Shown here: positions 53,255 to 61,450 of the stretch, in pieces
How positions within the stretch are numbered: the stretch's first letter is position 1
How the letters are laid out: every line of letters begins with the position of its first letter
Source: Agrobacterium tumefaciens
Lineage (GTDB): Bacteria > Pseudomonadota > Alphaproteobacteria > Rhizobiales > Rhizobiaceae
Length of the DNA: 64,000 nt
NCBI GenBank assembly: GCA_025560025.1
Contig: CP048487.1
Coordinates: forward strand, 248,001 to 312,000
Reading direction: 5' to 3'
Position numbers and translations under genes: made by a program
The notes under the pieces: generated by a model
Databases searched by the model: none
Told to the model about the DNA's origin: nothing
Seen by the model: the letters and a program-made list of their open reading frames with translations, nothing else

Positions 53255-53340
53255 TTGATGTCTCCTTCTTGTTGGGCGGAAATATCGCGCCCGGAAGGCC
53301 TTCTTGCCAATTTCGAATTCGCGCGGTGTCGATAACATTT

Positions 53341-53444
53341 AGCTATAGTCGGCGAAACGGCGGCCGAGCAAACCGCGGAGCTATAGCAAAATCTTATCTC
53401 GTCTCGGCCATTTTGAAATAGCCTTCTCCAGCCTTTGCCTGCAC
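53341..53444. promoter_or_regulatory. Paired-CTATAG promoter module, copy B (divergent galB / ABC importer)
   Basis: CTATAG at 53343-53348 and 53381-53386 (within GCTATAGC, a perfect palindrome), GAAATAGCCTT at 53415-53425 and GCAC at 53441-53444. Spacing equals copy A at 43103-43206. It lies in the 277-bp divergent space between galB and the LivH-type gene, 87 bp before galB and 88 bp before the permease. It could therefore serve both directions. The candidate regulator is the LysR at the end of the plus-strand operon. Confidence 0.65.
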
Positions 53445-53531
53445 CCTTGACCCAGTACAACTGGCTCGCGACGGGCCTGTAACGTGTCGTGCCTTCTCAA
53501 GACAAGAAGATTGACGGCACGGGGAGGAAAC

Positions 53532-54386
53532 ATGTTGACCCTTCTTTTCGACGGGCTGGCCTATGGAATGCTCTTGTTCGTGCTGTCGTGCGGACTGGCA
53601 GTTACACTTGGCCTGATGAACTTCATCAATCTGGCGCACGGGGCGTTCGCCATGGCTGGCGGCTATGTCACTGTCGTTTTGACCAATCGCTGGGGCGTAC
53701 CCTTTTTGCTGACGCTACCGCTGGCGTTCATCTTCACGGCCATCGCCGGACTGGTTCTGGAGCGGACACTCTACACGCGCCTGTTTGACAAGAGCCATCT
53801 CGACCAGGTCCTGTTCTCAATCGGCATCGTCTTCATCGCGGTGGCAGGCGTCGACTATCTCATGGGATCGCAACAGCAGATCCTCACTCTGCCCGAGTTC
53901 CTGAAAGGCCGGATCTCGATCTTCGGCGTCGGGATCGGGATCTATCGTGCCTTTCTCATCCTTGTCTGTGGCGTTCTTGCAGCGTGCCTACAGCTCATCC
54001 TCAGCCGCACGCGCTTTGGCAGCGGATTGAGGGCATCTGTGGATGATCGTCGGGTGGCTCGCGGTGTCGGCATCCGCGTCAACACGATCTTCGCGGCGAC
54101 CTTCGCGGTTGGCTCCGGTCTTGCCGGCCTTGGGGGAGCACTCGGCGCCGAAATCCTTGGTCTCGACCCAACCTTCCCGCTGAAGTTCATGGTCTACTTC
54201 CTGATCGTCGTGTCCGTCGGCGGAACGTCCAGTATGACTGGGCCCCTTGTCGCCTCGATCCTGCTTGGAGTGGCCGACGTACTCGGCAAATACTACTTGC
54301 CGTCTCTCGGTGGCTTCATCATCTACATCGTGCTCGTGGCTGTCCTTGTTGTCCGTCCCCAGGGCCTTTTCGCGAGGAATGGCTGA
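53532..54386 (+). CDS. ABC transporter permease, LivH type
   Basis: About 284 residues from ATG 53532, five bases after GGGGAGG. About eight hydrophobic segments with GLMNFINLAHGAFAMAGGYV near the N-terminus and RASVDDRRVARGVGIRVNTI as coupling loop. Branched-chain-type importers of this kind often carry aromatic acids in Rhizobiales and Rhodopseudomonas. Divergent from the gallate-type enzymes, so uptake of the aromatic acid is likely. ATGA overlap with the next gene. Confidence 0.9.
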   Translation: MLTLLFDGLAYGMLLFVLSCGLAVTLGLMNFINLAHGAFAMAGGYVTVVLTNRWGVPFLLTLPLAFIFTAIAGLVLERTLYTRLFDKSHLDQVLFSIGIVFIAVAGVDYLMGSQQQILTLPEFLKGRISIFGVGIGIYRAFLILVCGVLAACLQLILSRTRFGSGLRASVDDRRVARGVGIRVNTIFAATFAVGSGLAGLGGALGAEILGLDPTFPLKFMVYFLIVVSVGGTSSMTGPLVASILLGVADVLGKYYLPSLGGFIIYIVLVAVLVVRPQGLFARNG

Positions 54387-55429
54387 TGTCGACCACAAAT
54401 CTACATTCTCGGTCCGCCGCCGTTAAGGCCAGCTTGAAGCGACAGACGCGTTGGGGATTGCTCGAGATCATCTTCTGGGTGGCTGCTGTCGCATCCTGGT
54501 TCTTCCTCCCGGACCAGCATCTCATCCTCACCGAGATCACGATCTTCGCCGTGCTCGCGCTATCAATCGATCTCATTCTTGGATACGCAGGTATCGTGAC
54601 CCTTGGCCAGTCGGCCTTGTACGGTACTGGTGCGTATGCCAGCGGCCTGTTCTCGATATACGTCACTGGAGATCCGCTTACAGGCTTGCTGGTCGGCGCA
54701 CTCGCAGGTGCTGCAGTGGCGTTGGCGACCAGCCTCCTGCTGCTGCGCGGCGCGGATCTCACCCGCCTGATGGTAACGCTCGGCGTTGCTGCTGTACTTT
54801 ACGAGATCGCCAATCAGGCGGCCTGGCTGACGGGGGGCGCCGATGGACTGCAGGGCATTACCATCGAGCCACTATTCGGCTCTTTCGACTTCGACATCTA
54901 TGGCCATGTCGGTTACGCGTACTGCCTGACGGTCCTCTTAGTGCTGTTCGTTCTTGCCCGCTACATCGTGGCGTCGCCTTTCGGCAACTCCCTCAAGGCG
55001 ATCCGCGACAATCCGCTGCGCGCTTCCGCGGTCGGTATCCCGGTGAAGGCCCGCCAGATTGCGATCTACACGCTGGCCGGAGCCTATGCCGGGATCGCTG
55101 GCGCACTGTTCACTCAGACGCAGCAGTTCATCTCCCTCGACGCATTGTCCTTCCAGAAATCAGCTGACGGGCTGATGGTGCTGGTCATCGGCGGTACAGG
55201 CTATCTCTACGGCGGCATGATCGGGGCGCTTGTCTACGAACTGATCCAGGACGCCTTGTCGTCCGTCACCCCCCAGTACTGGCAATTCTGGCTCGGCGTT
55301 CTTCTGGTTGCCTTCGTTCTTGTCGGTCGTGACCGTCCCCACCAGCTGATCGAGCGGATCGCATCACGCGGCTTCGGCGCGCGAAAGGAAACTTCTTCGA
55401 TCCGAGCATCGAAAGGAGAAGCGTCATGA
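54386..55429 (+). CDS. ABC transporter permease, LivM type
   Basis: 347 residues, about nine hydrophobic segments after a basic N-terminus. Signature IDLILGYAGIVTLGQSALYG and coupling loop SLKAIRDNPLRASAVGIPVK. Starts inside the stop of the LivH gene and ends inside the start of the LivG gene (ATGA overlaps on both sides). Confidence 0.9.
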   Translation: MSTTNLHSRSAAVKASLKRQTRWGLLEIIFWVAAVASWFFLPDQHLILTEITIFAVLALSIDLILGYAGIVTLGQSALYGTGAYASGLFSIYVTGDPLTGLLVGALAGAAVALATSLLLLRGADLTRLMVTLGVAAVLYEIANQAAWLTGGADGLQGITIEPLFGSFDFDIYGHVGYAYCLTVLLVLFVLARYIVASPFGNSLKAIRDNPLRASAVGIPVKARQIAIYTLAGAYAGIAGALFTQTQQFISLDALSFQKSADGLMVLVIGGTGYLYGGMIGALVYELIQDALSSVTPQYWQFWLGVLLVAFVLVGRDRPHQLIERIASRGFGARKETSSIRASKGEAS

Positions 55430-56178
55430 CCACGCTGGCACTCGAAACCAAAGGCCTGAACAAGATGTTTGGAGCCCTGAATACGACGACCGATGTCAAT
55501 TTCCGCCTCGAGCGGGGAGCTCGTCATGCACTAATTGGCCCGAATGGTGCGGGCAAGACGACATTCATCAATCTGCTGACGGGGGTACTACAGCCCTCGA
55601 GTGGTGAAATCTTCCTCAACGGCGAGGACGTCACCCGTCAGAAGTTGGAGCGCCGCGTCGCAAAGGGACTGGTTCGAACCTTCCAGATCAATCAGCTTTT
55701 CCCTGGGCTGACGGTCATCGAGAGCTTGGCACTGGTGATCGCCGAACGCGACCGCTGCGGATGGACCCTATTTCGGCCGACGCACGCCATCAGGCAATTG
55801 GAACAGGAAGTGGCTGGGCTGCTGGAAGACTTCGGCCTCGACAATGTTGGCGACGAGAAATGCTCGGCGCTGCCATACGGCAAGCAACGTCTTCTGGAGA
55901 TCGCATTGGCGATTGCTTCCAAACCCCGTGTGCTGCTCCTAGACGAACCCGCCGCAGGTGTGCCGGAAGCGGAGCGGAAGGAAGTCATGAAGCGGATTGC
56001 GGCCTTGTCGTCCGACGTCTCGATTCTTCTGATCGAGCACGACATGGACCTCGTCTTCAAGTTTGCGAACCGGATCTCGGTTCTCGTCGCCGGAGCGCTC
56101 TTCGCTGAAGGCACCGTCGATCAGATCGCACAGGATCAGCGCGTCAAGGAAGTCTACCTCGGAGGGGCGCATGGCTGA
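55426..56178 (+). CDS. ABC transporter ATPase, LivG type
   Basis: 250 residues. Walker A GPNGAGKTT, signature region CSALPYGKQRLLEIALAI (YGKQR in place of SGGQR, frequent in LivG), Walker B VLLLDEPAAGV and switch His in ILLIEHDMDLVFKFA. RTFQINQLFPGLTVIESLAL contains the Q-loop. Pairs with the LivF-type subunit, whose ATG overlaps its end by eight bases. Confidence 0.92.
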   Translation: MTTLALETKGLNKMFGALNTTTDVNFRLERGARHALIGPNGAGKTTFINLLTGVLQPSSGEIFLNGEDVTRQKLERRVAKGLVRTFQINQLFPGLTVIESLALVIAERDRCGWTLFRPTHAIRQLEQEVAGLLEDFGLDNVGDEKCSALPYGKQRLLEIALAIASKPRVLLLDEPAAGVPEAERKEVMKRIAALSSDVSILLIEHDMDLVFKFANRISVLVAGALFAEGTVDQIAQDQRVKEVYLGGAHG

Positions 56179-56878
56179 CCTACTTACGATCGATGCGCTT
56201 TCCGCCGGATATGGCAAGGCGACCGTGCTCTACAACGTCAGCCTCTCCGTCGAGCAGGGAACGGCGCTTGCGCTGCTTGGCCGCAACGGCGTCGGCAAGA
56301 CGACGACGCTGAACACGATCGTCGGACTGACCCGCTACCAGACCGGCTCCATCAAGCTCGGCGGCACGTCCATCGAGCGCATGGCGCCGGAGCGAAGGGT
56401 AGAAGCAGGCGTCGGCTGGGTCCCGCAGGAGCGCGGCGTCTTCCGCTCCCTGACCGTCGAGGAAAACATCACCGCCGTTGCGAGGCCGGGACGGTGGACG
56501 CTGCAGGCGGTCTATGAGCTTTTCCCACGGCTTCAGGAGCGTCGCTCGAACCTCGGCAACCAGCTTTCAGGTGGCGAGCAACAGATGCTGTCAATCGCCC
56601 GTGCACTTGTCCTCAACCCTCGGATCCTGCTGCTAGACGAGCCGACGGAGGGTCTCGCGCCAATCATCGTCGAGCAGCTTCTAGCAGCCATCAGACGGAT
56701 CGTCCGCGAGGAAGGTCTGGCCGCAATCATCGTCGAGCAGCACGCCCAGCAAATCCTGGCGATCACGGATCGCGCCGTCATTCTCGACCGCGGAAGCGTC
56801 GCCTACGCGGGCGATAGTGCCTCCTTGGCGAATGATCGCGAGACGCTGGGCAAGTATCTGGGCGTCGGGGCAGCATAG
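56171..56878 (+). CDS. ABC transporter ATPase, LivF type
   Basis: 235 residues from ATG 56171 with GGAGGGG upstream. Walker A GRNGVGKTT, signature NQLSGGEQQMLSIARAL, Walker B ILLLDEPTEGLAPIIVE, and EQHAQQILA in place of the H-loop region. A longer in-frame reading from 56063 overlaps the LivG gene and is not supported. Confidence 0.92.
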   Translation: MADLLTIDALSAGYGKATVLYNVSLSVEQGTALALLGRNGVGKTTTLNTIVGLTRYQTGSIKLGGTSIERMAPERRVEAGVGWVPQERGVFRSLTVEENITAVARPGRWTLQAVYELFPRLQERRSNLGNQLSGGEQQMLSIARALVLNPRILLLDEPTEGLAPIIVEQLLAAIRRIVREEGLAAIIVEQHAQQILAITDRAVILDRGSVAYAGDSASLANDRETLGKYLGVGAA

Positions 56879-56964
56879 CAATCGCTTCCGGTACCCACTG
56901 AATGAAATCAAGCATTGGCGTGCCGATCAAAGGTGGTTTGCACGCGGTTAACAAGGAGGAGAGA

Positions 56965-58134
56965 ATGAACATGAAAAGCATCATCGCCGGAGCAGCTGCC
57001 ATGCTGTCGGTCATGGGGTCGATCACGATTTCCGCGCATGCCGAAGACGCTGTGAAGGTTGGCGTCGTCATCCCAATGACGGGCGGGTTCCAGTCTAACG
57101 GTCGCCAGATCAACGCCGCGCTGAAGACTTACGTCGCAACGCATGGTGACACCGCCGGCGGCAAGAAGGTCGAGTTCATCGTCAAGGACGACGCAAGCTC
57201 GCCAGACAATGCGCTGCGCATCTCGCAGGAACTTGTCACCAACGATAAGGTCTCGATCCTGACCGGGTTTGGCAACACGCCGACAGCGCTTGCGGTGGCC
57301 CAACTTTCCAAGCGCGCAAAGATCCCGCAGGTCATCATGGTGGCGGCCACGTCTTCCATCATGAAGGCGTCGCCGTACATGCTCCGCACATCCTGGACGA
57401 TCCCGCAGGTCGCGAGCGTCATCGGCAAATGGGCTCCCGAGAACGGCACCAAGAAGTTCGTCTCGATCGTTTCGGACTATGGGCCGGGCAAGGATGCCGA
57501 GGAGTGGTTTTCGAAAACGCTGCAAGAAAACGGCGGCACGATTGTCTTTAAGGTCAAGGTGCCACTCGCAAACCCTGATTTTGCGCCCTTCCTGCAACGT
57601 GCTGCCGACGAGAAGCCCGACGGTCTCTTCGTCTTCGTTCCAACGGGCGCCGGTGCCGCATTCATGAAGCAGTTCGTCGAACGCGGTCTCGACAAGTCGG
57701 GCATCAAGGTCATCGCAATGGCCGATGTCACGGATGACGATCTGCTCAATGACATGGGCGAGCCTGCGCTTGGCGTCATCACCGGAGGCCCTTACTCCAC
57801 CAGCCATGACTCCGCCGAGAACAAGTCGTTCGTCGAGGCCTTCAAGAAGAACAACGACGGCATGCGTCCGAACATGGTTGCGACTGCGGCATGGGATGCT
57901 CTCAACCTCATCTACAAGACGCTCGACAAGACCAAGGGCGACGCCAGCGGCGCGACCTTTGTGAAGGCGGCCGAAGGCATGCAACTCGCCAGCCCGCGCG
58001 GGCCGATGTCGATCGATCCCGAGACGCGCGACATCGTCCAGAACATCTACATGCGTAAGGTGGAGAAAGTCGGCGACGAATTCTACAACACTGAGTTCCA
58101 GACGATCGAGAACGTGAAGGATCCGGCACACTGA
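56965..58134 (+). CDS. ABC transporter substrate-binding protein, LivJ type (aromatic-acid candidate)
   Basis: About 389 residues from ATG 56965 (AAGGAGG upstream; ATG 56971 also possible). Sec signal peptide ending SISAHA-like (ITISAHA). Type I binding fold: VGVVIPMTGGFQSNGRQINA, DDASSPDNALRISQELVTND, FVSIVSDYGPGKDAEEWFSK, FVFVPTGAGAAFMKQFVERG. Members of this class bind amino acids or benzoate-type acids. Last component of the importer; the position beside ring-cleavage genes favours an aromatic acid such as gallate or protocatechuate. Confidence 0.9.
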   Translation: MNMKSIIAGAAAMLSVMGSITISAHAEDAVKVGVVIPMTGGFQSNGRQINAALKTYVATHGDTAGGKKVEFIVKDDASSPDNALRISQELVTNDKVSILTGFGNTPTALAVAQLSKRAKIPQVIMVAATSSIMKASPYMLRTSWTIPQVASVIGKWAPENGTKKFVSIVSDYGPGKDAEEWFSKTLQENGGTIVFKVKVPLANPDFAPFLQRAADEKPDGLFVFVPTGAGAAFMKQFVERGLDKSGIKVIAMADVTDDDLLNDMGEPALGVITGGPYSTSHDSAENKSFVEAFKKNNDGMRPNMVATAAWDALNLIYKTLDKTKGDASGATFVKAAEGMQLASPRGPMSIDPETRDIVQNIYMRKVEKVGDEFYNTEFQTIENVKDPAH

Positions 58135-58204
58135 ATCCGGCTTGCGGAGGCGCAACACGCCTCCGCATTTCGATATTAATGACCCGAAATCGAGAGGATT
58201 GAGC

Positions 58205-59092
58205 ATGATAGACGTTGGCCTGGTTGGCTTTGGAGAGGCCGCGCAGGCATTCGTATCCGGATGGCGCGCCGACGAAATCAGCCGCCGCGCGCTTGGGGAC
58301 GTTGCGGCTTTTGATGTGAAGGTCGAAGATTTAGTGTCACGTTCATCGCTGCAGGAGTGCTGCAACGATCTCGAAGTACGCTGTGCCGAGATTCCGGCTG
58401 AAGCTCTGGCAGCGCGCCAGGTCGTGTTTAGTCTTGTTACTGCCGACAAAGCGTTGCGGGCTGCAACACGGGCGGCCCCCAATCTCTCGAAGGGGGCTCT
58501 CTTTCTCGACTGCAATTCATGTTCCCCCAACACGAAATCAAAGGCCGCAGCCGTCGTCGAGGGTGCCGGGGGCATTTATGTCGACGTCGCGGTCATGGCA
58601 CCCGTTCATCCCGCGCGTCATCGCACGGTGCTTCTGCTGTCAGGCGCAGGCGCCGAGGAAGCCCTCGCCATCGTTTCCAAGCTCAACATGAACGCCAAGA
58701 TCGCAGGGGACACAGTCGGACAGGCATCCTCCATCAAGATGCTTAGGTCAGTGATGATCAAGGGCTTCGAAGCACTCACCGCAGAATGTTTTCTTGCTGC
58801 AAGGCGCGCTGGAGTGGAAGCTGCGGTGCTTGCTTCCCTGCAATCTTCCGATCCCGGGCTGGACTGGACCAAGCGAGCAGCCTACAACCTCGAGAGAATG
58901 ATGGTCCATGGTCAGCGAAGAGCTGCGGAAATGATCGAGGTTGCCGCGACGCTGAGGGAACTCGGCCTTCCTGACCGAATGGCGACCGCCACGGCTGAAT
59001 GGCAACGCCAGATCGGCGGCAAAGGCACTCGGTCCGTCTCGGACACGCTGGAAGCAAGGGCAGACGCGATTTTGGGGTCAACACTCGATTGA
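58205..59092 (+). CDS. NAD(P)-binding dehydrogenase with DUF1932 domain
   Basis: About 295 residues from ATG 58205 (GAGAGG upstream). N-terminal Rossmann start VGLVGFGEAAQAFVSGW, then a 6-phosphogluconate-dehydrogenase-like core (CNSCSPNTKSKAAAVVEGAG, VAVMAPVHPARHRTVLLLSG) with the catalytic Lys in SSIKMLRSVMIKGFEALTAE. A C-terminal DUF1932 helical domain follows. It belongs to the beta-hydroxyacid dehydrogenase clan. A step for it in the gallate route is not known; it could handle a side product or a related aromatic substrate. The LysR gene starts within its stop codon. Confidence 0.83.
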   Translation: MIDVGLVGFGEAAQAFVSGWRADEISRRALGDVAAFDVKVEDLVSRSSLQECCNDLEVRCAEIPAEALAARQVVFSLVTADKALRAATRAAPNLSKGALFLDCNSCSPNTKSKAAAVVEGAGGIYVDVAVMAPVHPARHRTVLLLSGAGAEEALAIVSKLNMNAKIAGDTVGQASSIKMLRSVMIKGFEALTAECFLAARRAGVEAAVLASLQSSDPGLDWTKRAAYNLERMMVHGQRRAAEMIEVAATLRELGLPDRMATATAEWQRQIGGKGTRSVSDTLEARADAILGSTLD

Positions 59093-60375
59093 ACAAACTG
59101 AAGTCGTCGAACGGACAGATTCAGCATAACCTCAGGCATCTGAGGGTGTTTCTGACCGTGGTCAACACCAACTCGGTCACGAACGCGGCGGAAGCCTGCC
59201 ACTTGTCTCAGCCCGCTGTCACTCAGGCGTTGACCAAGATCGAAAGGGCGCTTCAATCGAAGCTCTTGACCAGAACGCCCCAAGGCATCTTCACAACCAG
59301 TTACGGAGACATTCTTGCAAAGCGGGTGCGACGCGCCTTTGCATATCTGGATCCAGCCCTCGACGACCTGAGCCCACGCCTGCGCATGCTCACTACCACA
59401 TCCCAGCTTCGCGCCTTGATTGCTGTGCGCGAAGCTCAGAACTTCACGCTCGCGGCAAAGAAGCTAGGGTTGGCGCAGCCGACGGTCCATCGCGCCGTCA
59501 CGCAGTTCGAGGAAGAGGCCGGCCGGCCGTTGTTTGATCGCACCTCATTTGGAATTACGGCCACCAAGGCAGCCAATACTCTAGCTCAGGCCGCGCGGCT
59601 GGCTCTTGCCGAATTAACCCAGGCAGAGGCAGATCTTGCCGATGCGAATGAGCAGGAGGTAGGAAAGATTGTCATTGGCGCAATGCCCCTCTCCCGCTCT
59701 TTCGTACTGCCACGGGCGATCGCGAACTTTCGCAAGCATCGTCCGACAACGCCAATACAAATCCTGGAGGGGCCTTACGCGGACCTTCTGGGTGGATTGC
59801 GACGCGGTGAAATTGACTTCCTTATCGGCGCGATGCGTGAGCCCGCCCCAATCGGCGATGTCGAGCAGCGAGTGCTGTTCGACGACACCATTGTTGTGGT
59901 CGCGGGAAAAAATCACCCCCTTCTAAAGGGCGGAACGCCGACTGCCGAGCAGCTTGCTGCTTATCCGTGGGTTGTCGGACAGGTGGGAACGCCAATTCGC
60001 AAACATTTCGAGTCGATGTTCATGGAATTGGGTCGCCAACCCCCCAGCATAGTTGAATCCAGTTCTCTTATCCTGATGCGCGAACTTCTGGACCGTACTG
60101 ATCACCTAGGATGCGTTTCGTTCCTTCAGGCACAGGCGGAGATATCGAGAGGGCTGCTGAGGGCATTGCCACTCGATCTGGAGCACACGTCGCGACCCAT
60201 TGGTCTTACCCTTCGCGCTGATTGGCTTCCCACAGCCGCACAGCAATTGTTCCTGGACTTGGTTGAGCAGACGGGGAAGGAACCAATCATATCGTCCCAT
60301 TCGATGGTTGAAGCATCCACCTCTGAAACCTACGACACCGACTGCAACCAAAAGCCAAAGGTGAGGCATGAATGA
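59089..60375 (+). CDS. LysR-family regulator with two tandem helix-turn-helix domains
   Basis: About 428 residues from TTG 59089, which overlaps the preceding stop; no ATG precedes the first domain. Two LysR-type DNA-binding domains are visible: residues about 14-73 (LRVFLTVVNTNSVTNAAEAC, LSQPAVTQALTKIERALQSK) and about 106-162 (LRALIAVREAQNFTLAAKKL, LAQPTVHRAVTQFEEEAGRP). A standard effector domain follows (KIVIGAMPLSRSFVLPRAIA, FLIGAMREPAPIG, GVVGQVGT-like region). Ordinary LTTRs have one HTH and about 300 residues. It is the likely regulator of the gallate-type operons and of the paired CTATAG sites. Confidence 0.85.
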   Translation: MNKLKSSNGQIQHNLRHLRVFLTVVNTNSVTNAAEACHLSQPAVTQALTKIERALQSKLLTRTPQGIFTTSYGDILAKRVRRAFAYLDPALDDLSPRLRMLTTTSQLRALIAVREAQNFTLAAKKLGLAQPTVHRAVTQFEEEAGRPLFDRTSFGITATKAANTLAQAARLALAELTQAEADLADANEQEVGKIVIGAMPLSRSFVLPRAIANFRKHRPTTPIQILEGPYADLLGGLRRGEIDFLIGAMREPAPIGDVEQRVLFDDTIVVVAGKNHPLLKGGTPTAEQLAAYPWVVGQVGTPIRKHFESMFMELGRQPPSIVESSSLILMRELLDRTDHLGCVSFLQAQAEISRGLLRALPLDLEHTSRPIGLTLRADWLPTAAQQLFLDLVEQTGKEPIISSHSMVEASTSETYDTDCNQKPKVRHE

Positions 60376-60450
60376 GAGCGTAGCCGCGGTTCTAGAGGAA
60401 TACCACGAACCCACACTGAATTCGACGTTTGCCGCTTTCGCCGAGCACTA

Positions 60451-60475
60451 TGGAGCAAATGAAGGGAATCGAACC
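60451..60475 (-). other. tRNA-Gly-like 3' end remnant (possible old attachment site)
   Basis: Read on the minus strand, bases 60475-60451 give GGTTCGATTCCCTTCATTTG followed by CTCCA. This resembles the T-arm and acceptor end of bacterial tRNA-Gly genes (GGTTCGATTCCCTTCACCCG then CTCCA), differing at three positions. No D-arm or anticodon arm precedes it, so it is not a tRNA gene. Integrases of genomic islands often leave such copies of tRNA 3' ends. No integrase gene is in the window, so the reading is tentative. Confidence 0.4.
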
Positions 60476-60613
60476 AACGACCGTTGCGAGACCACAAATA
60501 GAAAAGCCTTTGAAATCGGCTACTTAATCGTGACGCTCGTTTGAAGTTTATGGCCGCCTGTTGGTCCCCAATGCCGTCTCATCTCGCGCGGGCACCTGAA
60601 GGCTACGCGAACG

Positions 60614-61450
60614 TCAGTCGGAGAAGTCGTTGGCTACGGCCGACATGTCGTCGCGCGTTCTTGCGATCCATCCCAACTTAGCTCCAATCTCGCCTGCACA
60701 CTCCACGAGTTTCCGGGCCAAATCGGTGAGGTTGTCCGCATCAATAAGACTTGCGAGGGTGGAGACAGAGACCGCGGCCACGACGTTACTGTTTCTATCG
60801 AATACCGGCGCTGCGAGGCAGAATAGACCAGCCTGGTACTCTTGGTCGTCTGTCGCCCACCCGCGTTCTCGCACACGGACGAGGTCATTTGAAAGGTCTT
60901 CCGATGAAGTCATTGTGTGTTGAGTGAACGAGTGCAGCGGAGCGGCGAATAGCGCGTCGTCGAGTGCCTCGGCCCAAAGCCAACTGGCAAGCACCTTTCC
61001 AACCGCGGTTGCGTGTAATGGCATTTGAACACCCGGCTGGATCGATAGCCGGACGACACCGGGAGCCTCTATCTGCTCGATGTAGATTGCGGTTCGTCCG
61101 TCTCGCACCGCAAGATTAACTGGCAATCCGGTCTTGTCAGCGAGCATTCGCATCGCGGGTAGTGCTACGCGATCCAGCTTCCGATTCTGGAGAACGCTGG
61201 ACCCGACGGTAAATGCGCGCAGTCCCACAGAAAACAAGCCTGTCGCACCGTCGTAATCGACGAAACCGCGCCCCCTTAGCGTTTCCAGCAAACGCGATGC
61301 TGTTGTTGGCGTCATCTCAACCGCGCGCGCCAGTGCACTCAATGTCGCCTCGCGCTCGACACTGAGATGCTCGAGTAGTGCGAGACCCCGGTCAAGCGTT
61401 CGAGTGACTGGGATTGCCTCACGCGATCTGTTCCTTCCGCGAACGCTCAT
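60614..61450 (-). CDS. IclR-family transcriptional regulator
   Basis: 278 residues. N-terminal winged HTH (VTRTLDRGLALLEHLSVERE, LSALARAVEMTPTTASRLLE) and C-terminal IclR effector domain (VNLAVRDGRTAIYIEQIEAP, MPLHATAVGKVLASWLWAEA, RERGWATDDQEYQAGLFCLA, AAVSVSTLASLI). Its ATG overlaps the stop of the alpha/beta-hydrolase gene (ATGA), so the two are one operon. Perfect palindromes in the divergent promoter at 62403-62441 are its likely operators for control of itself and of the dehydratase/ABC operon. Confidence 0.92.
   Translation of the reverse strand: MSVRGRNRSREAIPVTRTLDRGLALLEHLSVEREATLSALARAVEMTPTTASRLLETLRGRGFVDYDGATGLFSVGLRAFTVGSSVLQNRKLDRVALPAMRMLADKTGLPVNLAVRDGRTAIYIEQIEAPGVVRLSIQPGVQMPLHATAVGKVLASWLWAEALDDALFAAPLHSFTQHTMTSSEDLSNDLVRVRERGWATDDQEYQAGLFCLAAPVFDRNSNVVAAVSVSTLASLIDADNLTDLARKLVECAGEIGAKLGWIARTRDDMSAVANDFSD

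Noticed and set aside
56908..58575. 555-codon open frame on the minus strand across the LivJ-type gene
   Set aside because: Mirror frame of a GC-rich coding region. It is rich in Arg, Asp and Val without motifs, while the plus strand has a signal peptide and binding fold.
60368..60544. 58-codon open frame starting at ATG 60368 after the LysR gene
   Set aside because: No ribosome-binding site of its own, and its middle is the tRNA-Gly-like remnant read backwards. Coding seems accidental.
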